Origin: Apostichopus californicus
Taxonomy: Eukaryota; Echinodermata; Holothuroidea; Aspidochirotida; Stichopodidae
Assembly (NCBI GenBank): GCA_020650975.1
Contig: JAIPMN010000428.1
Coordinates: 1-20,504, forward strand
Direction of reading: 5' to 3'
DNA: 20,504 nt
Shown: one piece after another, positions 1-8,944 of the stretch
Position numbering within the stretch: position 1 is the first letter of the stretch
How the letters are laid out: the number at the start of each line of letters is the position of its first letter
Notes under the pieces: generated by a model
Databases searched by the model: none
What the model was told of the DNA's origin: nothing
Seen by the model: only the letters and a program-made list of their open reading frames with translations
Position numbers and translations under genes: made by a program

Positions 1-239
1 GGTTTCTTTAATAGTAGGCTTACATTTGAAACAGGGAACAGTGGACTATGGGTACTGTGACTTCATGGCTAGTATGCTAGATAGAGTCCCATCAAGCTTG
101 AGACTTGACCGACTGTCTGTCTTGTTCTTGCGAACTACACTGAATAGCCTTTCCTGTTCAGCGTTACTGTGGGAAATTACTAAGCATAGGACTAATTGTT
201 GGCTATTTTCAGAAATGTCGCAAGTGATGAAACATTAAT

Positions 240-320
240 AAAACCGGGAGAAGAGAATATGCAACCGGGAGGCCGGGAGATTAGGGTAAAAACCGGGAGT
301 CTCCCGGTAAAACCGGGAGA
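240..320. repeat. CCGGGAG motif cluster with central palindrome
   Basis: In otherwise AT-rich DNA, the word CCGGGAG occurs five times on the plus strand (starting 244, 265, 273, 293, 313) and once inverted as CTCCCGG (301-307). The copies at 292-299 and 301-308 form a 17-bp palindrome, ACCGGGAG-t-CTCCCGGT. Short GC words repeated in both orientations resemble the subterminal repeats of hAT-type DNA transposons. No terminal inverted repeat or target duplication was found, so this family assignment is only a suggestion. No gene is seen in positions 1-430. Confidence 0.6.
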
Positions 321-429
321 GTTGACGGTCTGCATTGAACTATAGAAACTTGGAAGTATTGTTCTATTAATTCCTTCAAATTAGTTCACTTAAGCAAGGT
401 TTTAAGTCTTCGCGATATAATCATAACAG

Positions 430-764
430 TTATTAAAGCAACATTATCCAGAAAATGTTATCAGCTCAAGGTGCTATACAAAGTAATACATATTAATGGG
501 ACTAAAAGAGTCTATTGATGTAATAGTTTTAATATGCTGAGGCATGGAATTCCAAAGCTTTTGAGAATATGATGCAAAGAATGAGTCACAATAGTGAGAC
601 TGGTTAGGGGGTTGAACAAGATTAAGAGACTGTGGAGTGTTGATTGCAACCAGGTGTGTAGACAGAAATAAGGCTGCAAAGATATATTCAGGTGCCAGAC
701 CATGCAAATAGAGGAAAGTCACAAGTTAGATAAGACAGTATTTTATCGGTAACTAGTGCAGCTC
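430..764 (-). mobile_element. LINE (L2/CR1-like) reverse-transcriptase C-terminus and 3' tail, decayed
   Basis: Reading the minus strand from 764, the translation gives an LH-stop-LP motif followed by an open stretch containing LHGLAPEYI, later LWNSMPQHIK and SIDSF. This matches the conserved tail after the RT domain in L2/CR1/Jockey-like LINEs, whose usual pattern is LHWLP...LHGLAP.Y...LWNSLP..IR...S...F. The Trp codon of LHWLP is a stop, and another stop lies eight codons on, so the copy is dead. After the stop codon at 474 the minus strand reads AGCACCTTGAGC then TTCTGGATAATGTTGC. This resembles the AGCGCCTTGAGC / GGATAA-GCGC tail common to L2-type elements. The RT core upstream is not recognisable. 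Confidence 0.75.
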
Positions 765-1118
765 AAAAGATTAGGTCTGATGTGGTCCTTCTTTTTGGCT
801 CCCATGACTATAAATCAAGCAGCCATGTTTTGTAGAATTTGAACTTAATTAATGAGTGATGACGGACATCTGTAGAGCAAGGGATAGTTATGTCATGTCT
901 TAAGAATGGATTGGCACAGCTATCATCTATTAAAATTAAGCTGTTTTTACAGAAACAGTTGTTTCTAATTAACTGCTTTGTCATCGCAGATATATATGAG
1001 CTATTTAGTAGAACCTGCTTATGGAATAGATGGTGCACTAAGTACTAGTTTTGAACAACAGTTTATATGACTTTCATTTCATGGCATCCATCAATTTTAG
1101 TGTTTACATGGGTCCAAA
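765..1118. other. No gene recognised
   Basis: A 76-codon minus-strand frame (808-1038) lies just upstream of the LINE tail. I could not align it with the RT thumb or palm, and it has no recognisable motif. The stretch may be further decayed LINE sequence or ordinary intergenic DNA. Confidence 0.4.
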
Positions 1119-1178
1119 AATCGGGAATAGGGTACCCGAGAGTAGTTACCCGCCGGGTATCCGGGTACCCGAAAAAAA
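1119..1178. repeat. GGGTACCC palindrome cluster
   Basis: Within 60 bp there are two copies of the perfect palindrome GGGTACCC (1130-1137 and 1163-1170). Between them lies a TACCCG-c-CGGGTA palindrome (1147-1159), and TCGGGAATAGGG precedes them. The surroundings are strongly AT-rich. The pattern parallels the clusters at 240-320 and 10,871-10,916 and may be DNA-transposon subterminal sequence. Some frames read through it by chance, but nothing suggests coding. Confidence 0.55.
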
Positions 1179-2473
1179 TTGTTTACCCTTGTGTATCGCG
1201 ATTTTCAAGAAATTACATATTGGATGCTATATTAAATGAATTATATTCTCCACTGACAATGTTTCCATATTCAAATACAGAGGTGTAATAGATAAGGTAT
1301 AAAACCTTCCTCTATAATTTCTATTGCTTTTGTTTCTTTCATTAACTTGTTAATAACTTCATATAATTTAACATCACTTCTAACATCACACTGCCGCCGC
1401 TGCTAGCTTGCTCTCCACGTCTATTGGATCAGACCATATAAATATCCAGTTAAGCTCTTAAACAGTTTTTACTACTACCATCTATCATGTGGGTCCAGGG
1501 TTTGCATCAGCCGCGGGATTGAGTGATTCCCGCAATTTGATCACATTTGGAATAAACGTTTAGTAAAAAGCCACTTGTGATTATTATTTTTTTTTGTTAT
1601 CCCGTATATAATCCATTAGTAACATCTCGTAAATTTCCTTGTCAGTTTTTCCTTCTATGAAATAAACGAATGAAAAAATAATAACTGTGAGAATTCTTTC
1701 AATTTCTTCCACATGGTAGCCTAACACCACACTAAGTTAATGGGGAAAATCTGGCCTAACCATCTGTTTATTAGTGACTGAAATTGTGACGCAGTTATAA
1801 GATATCCCTGGAATACCCATGCAAACACTAATCAATTTACTCAATTAACCTGAATTAATTCTATCACCAGAATGTTTGAGTTTGACTTATTTCCACATAA
1901 TATAAATACAATGGTGAATAGTTAATATACAAGGAGGTGGAGGAGGACTGAAGAAGCAGAGCTTTTACGAGCAGTCCCCCTTTACAAAAACAATAAACAA
2001 AAGAATACAAAGGATAAGTAAGAGGAAGAAGAAAAGAGAAAAGAACAAAGAACATAGAAAAAAAGCAAGAAAGAAAGAATCACTGCTTAATGATGATAAT
2101 CGTTAAGAAAAATGGATTTCATTTTTTGTTTGAAGCAATGAATACTTTTGGATGTTTTTATTGTGTTGTCCAAACTATTCAAGATCAATCAATACAAATC
2201 AATACAGTATAAACTGGAAGAAATTACTTTTGACATTGATAAGTTGACAATAGATTTTTTTTGCATCTATTTTTAAAAGAGTTCAAGGTTAAGGCTGACT
2301 AAACTATAATATCTAATGAGTTCGAGAGTTTAACCCCAGATATGGAGATGGAAAACTGTTTTTTCCTTGTCCGAGCATAAACCATCATGGAACGCCGCCG
2401 CATGCTGTACTTGTCTTAGAAGTTTGATCATTAATGCATACAACCTGTTCTCTCTATGCAACCCCACGGATTC
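1179..2473. other. AT-rich intergenic stretch without recognised gene
   Basis: No coding region or RNA gene is recognised. Minor structure: a 6-bp-stem hairpin GCGGGA/TCCCGC with a 9-nt loop at 1513-1533, and a purine-rich tract at about 2015-2080. If the LINE tail and the LINE endonuclease fragment were one element, its RT core would belong here. I could not find a YADD-type RT motif on the minus strand. Confidence 0.5.
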
Positions 2474-2884
2474 AATAATGCCAGACAAATTGAAGAGATT
2501 GATGTCATTAGAGAAAATATTATCAATTAAAGTTGAAGATGAATCAGTAATCGTGGTAGGTTTTGTGATATGCGGCGTGAATGAATCAGAGTACATAGTA
2601 TCTATGAAAGTGGCAACATGACAATTAGAGTCATACTTGAGGAGGTCAATATTAAAATAACCGAGAAGCAAGATGATTTCTTACCCAGGTTAATGGCATT
2701 TGGGCAGATTAGACACCTCATCAATAAAATTAATCATGGAACCATCAGGTGGTCGATAAATAACACCAATTATAACAGAGCGGTCTCGGTGTATAGCTTC
2801 AATAAACAAAAACTCAAAAGTAATGCAATTGAAATTAAGATCGGATCTTGGTTTTGTAGTAGCCCTTACAGAAAAGACGAGCTT
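2474..2884 (-). mobile_element. LINE apurinic-like endonuclease domain fragment, decayed
   Basis: Minus-strand translation gives, in one frame, RSDLNFN...FEFLFIEAI, SVIIGVIYRPPDG (YRPPD at 2744-2758), then LLGYFNIDLLK (about 2636-2668), HITKPTTIT and STLIDNIFSN (about 2507-2536), ending near SGII (2474). This is the exonuclease/endonuclease/phosphatase (APE-type) domain of non-LTR retrotransposons, order conserved (YRPP - GDFNIDLL - KPTRIT - STLIDNIF). The domain nicks target DNA for reverse transcription. This copy is inactive: the catalytic Asp of GDFN is Tyr (2657-2659), and two in-frame stops lie between 2672 and 2692. The N-terminal third and everything after SGII are missing. It could be part of the element whose tail is at 430-764, about 1.7 kb further along the same strand. 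Confidence 0.8.
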
Positions 2885-3400
2885 GCCGCATGCTTGTAGG
2901 GAGCTTGCAGAATCATGCTGGTTGCAAGCATGCAGCATGCTTGCAATTGGAACAATTGCAAGCTTAAAGCTATGGCAATATGCTTGCAGTGGACTAACAA
3001 TTTGAGCTTACGCATGTGTGCGCGAGCTTGCAGCATAGTTGCGCAAGCTTGCTAATGGATGATTGCGCAAGCTTGCAGTAAGATTGCACAAGCTTGCAGT
3101 ATAGTTGCGCAAGCTTGCCAATAGATGATCATGCAAGCTTGCAGTAAAGTTGCGCAAGCTTGCGAATATATGATTGTGCAAGCTGACCATTTCCCTGCTG
3201 CACGTTGAAACAAGCTTGTGACGATTGCAAGCTTACCGCATGCTTGCGGCATGCTTGCAGTTGGAACAAATGCAAACAAGTGCAAACTTGTGTGAGCTAG
3301 CGCAAGCGCGCCATGCTTACATTATGTTGCGATCTTCTGCACGCACTGGACAATATAATATAGGATATGTGCAAGCTTGTGCAAGCTGGCGCAAGCATGT
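2885..3400. repeat. GCAAGCTTGC satellite-like block
   Basis: The 10-bp palindrome GCAAGCTTGC and its variants (GCATGC, TTGCAAGC) recur throughout. The ordered core spans 3021-3190: a 21-bp type (CGCAAGCTTGCAGTA...) and a 24-bp type (CGCAAGCTTGCYAATRGATG...) are arranged a-b-a-a-b-a-b. Monomers start at 3021, 3042, 3066, 3087, 3108, 3131 and 3153, and an a+b pair makes a 45-bp higher-order unit. The flanks (2885-2970 and 3225-3400) are looser. A segment with GCATGCTTGCA-TTGGAACAA occurs near 2934 and again near 3247. Because units are multiples of three bases, several frames stay open across the block; this looks like a consequence of unit length, not coding. The block abuts the LINE endonuclease fragment directly. 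Confidence 0.85.
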
Positions 3401-3610
3401 TTTTATTTGGCTGTCAAACTGCATTTTATTATATGATTTTGACAATCCAACAAGTGTTAGATGCTCTTTTAACTCTTCCATGTGTTGTTAAATTTACACA
3501 GAATTTAAGACACAACAAACAACATTGTTTAAGTCTCTTTGCTATAACAAAGTCTGTATTGAAAACAATCTGAAGACAACTCAAAAGAAGAAAAAAACAA
3601 GAAACATGAA

Positions 3611-3738
3611 CTAATTAGCCTTTTTGAAGTTCAACCCCCTTCTAACTGTAGCACATTTGCTGTTGATAATTGAATTCATTTCCTTTTCTATAAGGGCAGG
3701 TTTCCCATCTGTTTGTTTGAATTTCTTCAAAATGTAAT
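3611..3738 (-). CDS. Probable terminal exon of a BEN-domain-like protein (partial)
   Basis: On the minus strand a strong acceptor (pyrimidine run then CTATGCAG, AG at 3739-3740) precedes an open exon, read as (D)YILKKFKQTDGKPALIEKEM and continuing through NSIINSKCATVRRG to KKAN and a TAG at 3611-3613. The pattern IRxYxLxxF ... INSKCxxxRR resembles the C-terminal helices of BEN domains, which bind DNA or protein in chromatin-associated and transposon-encoded proteins. The intron would be phase 1. Only about 42 residues are visible; upstream exons (higher coordinates on this strand) were not found, possibly because a DIRS relic occupies 4010-5960. A candidate AATAAA on this strand lies near 3427-3432. 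The BEN assignment comes from pattern memory without an alignment; the exon itself is better supported than the family name. Confidence 0.5.
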
Positions 3739-4009
3739 CTGCATAGAGACCAAGAAAGAAAAATAATATATCATTTTTTATTAAGTTTAAAGAGACACAA
3801 AACATAACATCTTCAAATAACAGAAACGACAGCTTACTGAACAAGTCCCTCATAGTTATAAAAAAAAATGGTGTAAGAAAGCTTATCTTTGGAAGGCTGT
3901 CAATTTGTTTTAAATTGACATGAGTTTGAAAGTTCTTAAATGTGATAAAGTTGAATCATGAGAAAAAGCAGTCAGATATCTACTTAGTTATAAATATGGG
4001 TACCAACCC

Positions 4010-5960
4010 TTGCACTTGGGGAGGGCTAAATCTCTCTCTAGCCTTGCTACGAAGAGACCTTCTCTGAATCCATTTCTTTGAAGGGCTACTGGACCACCTT
4101 TGGATGGTCTACCTCTATATGGTTGAGATATGTTCCTGTCTACTGCCCTGAACTCAGATTTTGACAGGGTCCTCTCCTGGTAACCTCCTCCTGGAGATCT
4201 TGTTGAAAGCTGCCTGTAAACAGATCTTCTCCTAGGAATGGGAGGGCTGTCATCCTATTCTTTGCCTCGAATAAGGCCACCTGATTGAGGATACCACTGT
4301 ACATTCTCTCTTCTTGAGGCCATAGCCCATGTCGATACCCTCGCAAATTGGTAGATGGTCAATCTTGATAGAGGCCCTAACAGCAGAAGAAGGAGTAGAC
4401 CTGTTTCATTTCTGGAAAATTGGGCCTTGTCTCATGGTGGATGCTTGTGGTACCTCATTAACATCAACACTGACATAAACGTCATGCCAGACTGGGCTGC
4501 TACATCCATATCCACCAGGATCGCCTGCAGTTTCTTCTGCACCACCCCTAAATATCTGGGATAAAGAGGACCCCTGTTCTGCCTGTAGTTTTTCCTTTGC
4601 CTCCTGGGGAATTACTGGACAATGGACTCTTTCAGGTGTCCTAAGGAACTCTTGGCCCTGTCCGCCTTTCCTGGGAAGGCTGTCCATCTTCTCTTGTTGG
4701 CGATGGCTTCAAACCTGTCGAGGCAGGATACATCTATGGGCATAATAGTCTTCGGTTCGACAGAACTTTCTCCTGTAGATGTCAATTTTGATAGGTGCAA
4801 GCTGCTCAGGATCCTTGAATCCGAGATGCAGGAATATTTCCACTGCTCTCGTTGCCAAAATTGGAGGAACTGTCGTCCCTCCCCCCTCCCTGCAGGGGGC
4901 TCCTCTTTTTCTACTACTCTAGAAGTATAATCTCCCGAGCCCATGACAAATTCAAATGGGTCTTCCAGCTCGTCCTCCATGCCCAAGAGTACAACTGACA
5001 CTCTGCAGTCCAAGACATTGTCCTCTATTAACGGTCTCCTTTTCTGGTTCTGGTTCTGCGTCCGTAGTTGATACGGACCCTGTCCTTCCTTCATCTGTAT
5101 TTGTTGGTTTTCCCTTGGGAGAGCTTCTCTCTCTCTCCCTTTCCAGAAGTGGTTTTAGGAGGCCCACCAGGCTGGCTCCTCCTTGTGTCTGCATTGTGGA
5201 GATTCATATCTCCTCTTCGCCCTCCGGTATCCATCATCGGTAGACTCTGATGACATGTCCGACCCTGGAGACCATCTTCTACTCCTGCGGCCTCTTGGAG
5301 ACCGGGATCTGCTGCAACCATATCTGGCTTCTCGCTCCTAGCTCCAGGTATCTGATCCATCCAACGGATGTCTCTCGCTAGGTGCCCTTGGCCGTGTACG
5401 ATACTCTTTGTGTCCCTGATGGAGGCAAGTCACTGCTATCTTGTGTTCCTGCTGGGACCAGCTCTACCGAGCTGTGACTCTGTAGTCATCTCTCTCTGCA
5501 ACCCTATGGACGCTGGTTCTTTCTGCTACCCTGTGGATGTCCATTCTCTATGCAAACCTGTGGACACCACTTCTCTCTGCAACCTTCTGGTCTATCTTTC
5601 TCCCCTCAGGACGTACCAGATTTTCTCTTTGGCATTTTGGCCATCCGCAATGGAGCCTTGCCCTTGCTCTTCCCTTTGGTCATGACAAATCCAGACATAG
5701 CCGGGACCTCAGGAGGCACTTGCTCTCTTTCAGCCTCTCTCTCCACCTCTTTTTCCCTTCCTCTCTCTCCACCTTCCCCACTACTCTTCTCTCCCTCTTA
5801 CTTCCACGATTGGTTAATTGGGCTAACTGTCCCTGTAATTCATTCCTGTTCCCTTTTAGCCATGTCTGTTTCTTGCCACTGACTGCTGGTGAGAACTGTA
5901 TACATACCAGACAGGGGTTCCATCTGGTGCATGTTCAACACTTGGGACACTCCTAGATGG
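4010..5960 (-). pseudogene. DIRS-like retroelement copy A: decayed gag-like ORF, no pol
   Basis: This region is richer in GC than its flanks. The minus strand encodes, across frameshifts and stops: an N-terminal Cys motif (CPKC...CTR...PCLVC, about 5880-5950); a charged Lys/Arg/Glu tract (5690-5850); 9-residue repeats (5491-5598); an Arg/Ser block with SRSRSPRGRRSRRWSPGSD and SSESTDDGYRRAKRRYES (about 5200-5330); FEAIANKRRWTAFPG (about 4680-4730); and LPFLGEDLFTGS (4209-4244). The last resembles the LPFxGxxLFG motif near the end of DIRS gag proteins. The RS block and Cys motif match copy B (12,240-15,220), which carries recombinase and RNase H, so the family is inferred from there. Gag would package element RNA. 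Nothing of RT or recombinase follows; homology fades near 4010. Confidence 0.75.
5491..5598 (-). repeat. Four 27-bp tandem units inside the gag relic
   Basis: Four units of exactly 27 bp start at 5491, 5518, 5545 and 5572. On the plus strand they share TCTcTCTGCaaCCctgTGGA. On the gag strand they encode 9-residue repeats of the type RVAERTSVH; one unit carries a stop. Unit length is a multiple of three, as expected if the repeat expanded while the ORF was under selection. I did not find the repeat in copy B, where the intervening sequence is shorter. Confidence 0.8.
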
Positions 5961-5969
5961 ATAAACAAC

Positions 5970-8170
5970 TACAGTACAGTACTTCAGGACATCTATTCAG
6001 TTCAAGATTACAACACTGGATATGCAATTTACAGCATTTAACCTTTAGCAAAGCAGGTCATTGCAATGGATTTCAGTATATAAATGATACCACCATATTC
6101 CAATGACCATTCTGTGTGAATGATCATAAAGTGTTTCTCACTAGAATAGGTCTACTACATGGGTAAATCTGTTGAGAAATATAAGTTTGGCCCATGTTAA
6201 ATTTTATTATTGTAATGACAAGTAATTAACATATATACTGTACTTTCTAAGAATATGAATTATTTGTTGTAACATCAATACAATCAGCTTATCAATACCA
6301 ATATGTTTTGCAAGTCAGATTGCATGGCAAACACAACTTATAGTGGTGCAAAGTCCCTGTTTAATTTTGCTGACATTTCTCTCAGTCTGTTTTGACATTT
6401 TTGGTGTGCTGTTGGCTAAGACCCTTACTTTCAATGCAGTACTTGATTCTTTTTCAATTTATTTTCATTTTACATCATAAAAAAAATCGTTTTTGTTTAA
6501 GCAACTAATATAAAAGAAAATCAAATGATATAGAACAAAATTTAAAATGATGATTTTAAATGATTGTGACTTCAATCCAGCAATAATAATAAGAAACTAA
6601 GCAATTACATTTTTTGTTTCTCAAATCTGCACTAACTATTAAAAACAATAGAAAAGTGTACATACTCTAGAAAGTAATTTTATGAATTCTGTTTTTGCAA
6701 ATCAGAGCCGTACCAATCAGATACTTGATGTTATTTCTTCAAAGCTATGGAGATTGCTAAAGTGAATGGTATTTTGTCCTTGATATCCTGTACTTTACGT
6801 ATATCTTGACACATCCTTCACTTCCTACTCATAAATAGACAAGCCCACTACACACTGTCTTACAGTAGATGATAATATACCATAGCTACTACGCTAAGAT
6901 ATACAGCCAAAAGCCATCCCAAAGGCCAAAATCATTTAAAATTCACAAATTGAGGCCCAGAATTCCCACCAAAGTGTACACAGTGTGCTTTATTTCTATA
7001 CAGTGGCTTGAAGTCTTGAGTTTACGTCAACGCGTTATGATAAACTTGGGCATGTAACAATCACACAGCACTGTTTAATGAAGGCTACAATCTAAGGTGG
7101 CCACACATTTTGGCAACTCTTAAAGTTATGATTACAATTTCTTTCATTCTTGAGTTATTGCAGCCAAGCAATAAATTCTAAGGCAATTAGAGCATGAGTT
7201 AGAATGATTACCATGGTCTTATTTAGAGACTATATCACCTCAATACTGTCATCTAATTTATGGAAATTTAATTATAATTCCATTAGGTATTACTAAAATT
7301 AAACTTAACACACACAGACCAGATCTGTTAAACCAGAAATAGCTAGGCTAGCTTTTTGGAATGCATTCTGCACTCATCCATTATAATGAAATAATCCTAT
7401 TATCACTGGTGTGGTCACAATATGGTTATGGTAAAGTAACTGTTCATAACCCTTTCAATTCCTAATTACATACTTTGTAATTAGCCAGAAATAGTCATCA
7501 TATATAACGTATCCAGTGTAATATGCAGTAAATTTGGCATAATCCAACCATGAAATAGTATGTGTCCATTTCATTCTGGAAAGTCCTACTAGACAATTAC
7601 TTTCAAGCAAACAAGGGGACATCCATCCTTTGAAAGAAATTTTAAAACTAGCACTAATACATTTGTACATCTCAAAATGTCAAACTGTGTTATCAACAGT
7701 CCTTAAAAGTTGCACTTTTACATGGATGACTTAAGGCAGAAATTTAGTCTTAACTCAGTACCTAAGAAACAAGAAAACCAGAAGCTAAGGCTTTGTGATT
7801 CCTTGCCAGAATATTTCCTCTCAACTACCTGACTGATGTAGAACAAGTTGGGTTTAACTTCCTCAAGATTTAATTACTGAGAACGAGATTATCAGAGATT
7901 TCTAACTCCCTCGACCATTACATATAGTGGTGTATTTGTTATACTCACTTTTGGGCATCAAATCATTAACTGATTTTACAATATACAAGTTTTATCCCAA
8001 AATGATTCAATATCTATCTAGAAAGAATAGTATATGTGGAATATAGTCACATACAGTAGGTGCTTCAAGAACACAACTTAAAAAATTTCCTTTCCATAAT
8101 TCAGCTGACATATTGGGCTCTACAACAAACCACCCCTCTAGCAATCATTATTAATGATTGAAAATTCCAA
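5970..8170. other. AT-rich stretch without recognised gene
   Basis: About 2.2 kb with no reading frame above about 70 codons and no recognisable domain, RNA gene or ordered repeat on either strand. It could be intron of the BEN-like gene on the minus strand, or intergenic. Confidence 0.5.
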
Positions 8171-8176
8171 TAAATC

Positions 8177-8901
8177 CAGATTTGGATATTGACGAGTGAC
8201 AAGCTTACCTGTCTCTTCACAACCTCAGGACTCTTGCTCTACTATGTCTAGAGTGAACTGGTGACCTTTTAACACTGTGACTGGACTAATGTCCTCCCTT
8301 CTCATGAGACCACCTCCCTTCCTAAAGTGATTCGCAATCCAGTGCTAGCTTAGCTTCCCATCTGTTCGGAGGATAAACTTCTCTTACCAACTTTATTTTT
8401 TCCGGTACAATGAAGTACTTGATAACTCGAGAGAAAACCCAAACACCTAAACACCTACCAACTTGACAACATATCACTGTCATGAAGTGCATTGAACAAC
8501 TTTTGTTGGAGTCTGCCCTATATAAGACTACAGTAGTTATTATTATAAAATAATATATACAAGAACACAATGCATATCCTATACCACAGTTTATACTCTA
8601 ATCAAACATAACACAACCCCTCATTTTAAGATAAAAACAAACTAAATACCAGGCTCAAATTAGGTTAAAAGTAGGTTGAAAACTGTAAAAAGAATTGAAC
8701 TCACCAATTTTACTTTGGTTGGCTTTCCAAGAACACATAGATGGTACCTTGACCCCTCTGAACGTGAGCCAAACTTGAAGGATACTGTAGGTCATGTCCT
8801 AGTGCAAATGTGACCCTCCTACATCATGCTGTGTCCCATCTCCCTCAGGGGAGGCAGGAATAGAGACAGGTAAGCTCGTCACTCATAAATATCCAAACCT
8901 G
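8177..8901 (+). mobile_element. DIRS-like copy D: short internally deleted element with 39-bp inverted termini
   Basis: Positions 8177-8215 and 8863-8901 are inverted repeats of 39 bp, identical at 35 positions, ending inward with CTTACCTGTCTC / GAGACAGGTAAG. The left interior (about 8216-8325, TCACAACCTCAGGACTC..., GTGAACTGGT) matches the 5' end of copy B read on the minus strand from about 15,165 down to 15,060. The right interior (GTCCCATC-CCCTC, about 8832-8846) resembles the sequence after the recombinase in copy C. It therefore looks like a 5' end joined to a 3' end with the coding part lost. The middle (about 8330-8800) is AT-rich and unrecognised. DIRS elements are known for inverted termini and integration without target duplication. 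Confidence 0.6.
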
Positions 8902-8944
8902 TTAAGTTTTGGAATATTTACATCGCTCCTCACTTACCTGTCTC
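8863..8944. repeat. 82-bp inverted repeat formed by two DIRS-like termini
   Basis: GAGACAGGTAAG (8863-8874) and CTTACCTGTCTC (8933-8944) pair perfectly over 12 bp. Pairing continues imperfectly inward through the AAATAT-CCAAA segment, leaving a short loop around 8900-8906. The left arm is the right terminus of copy D; the right arm is the 3' terminus of copy C. The two ends lie almost back to back with fewer than ten unassigned bases between them. Confidence 0.75.

Noticed and set aside
808-1038. Minus-strand 76-codon frame as LINE RT palm/thumb (an ICDD-like string appears in another frame near 978-996)
   Set aside because: Surrounding residues do not match RT motif spacing, and the DD-containing frame is closed nearby.
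1051-1288. Two overlapping plus-strand frames reading through the GGGTACCC cluster
   Set aside because: Openness comes from short palindromic GC words; peptides show no known domain.
1864-2055. Minus-strand frame with Phe/Leu/Tyr-rich peptide
   Set aside because: Complement of a purine-rich tract; no homology or context.
2885-3400. CRISPR-like array
   Set aside because: Units are contiguous 21/24-bp monomers with no unique spacers, and the context is clearly eukaryotic.
5368-5956. Long plus-strand reading frames rich in Ser/Leu/Pro/Phe opposite copy A
   Set aside because: They are the complement of the purine-rich, repeat-bearing gag-like ORF on the minus strand, which has recognisable motifs; the plus frames have none.
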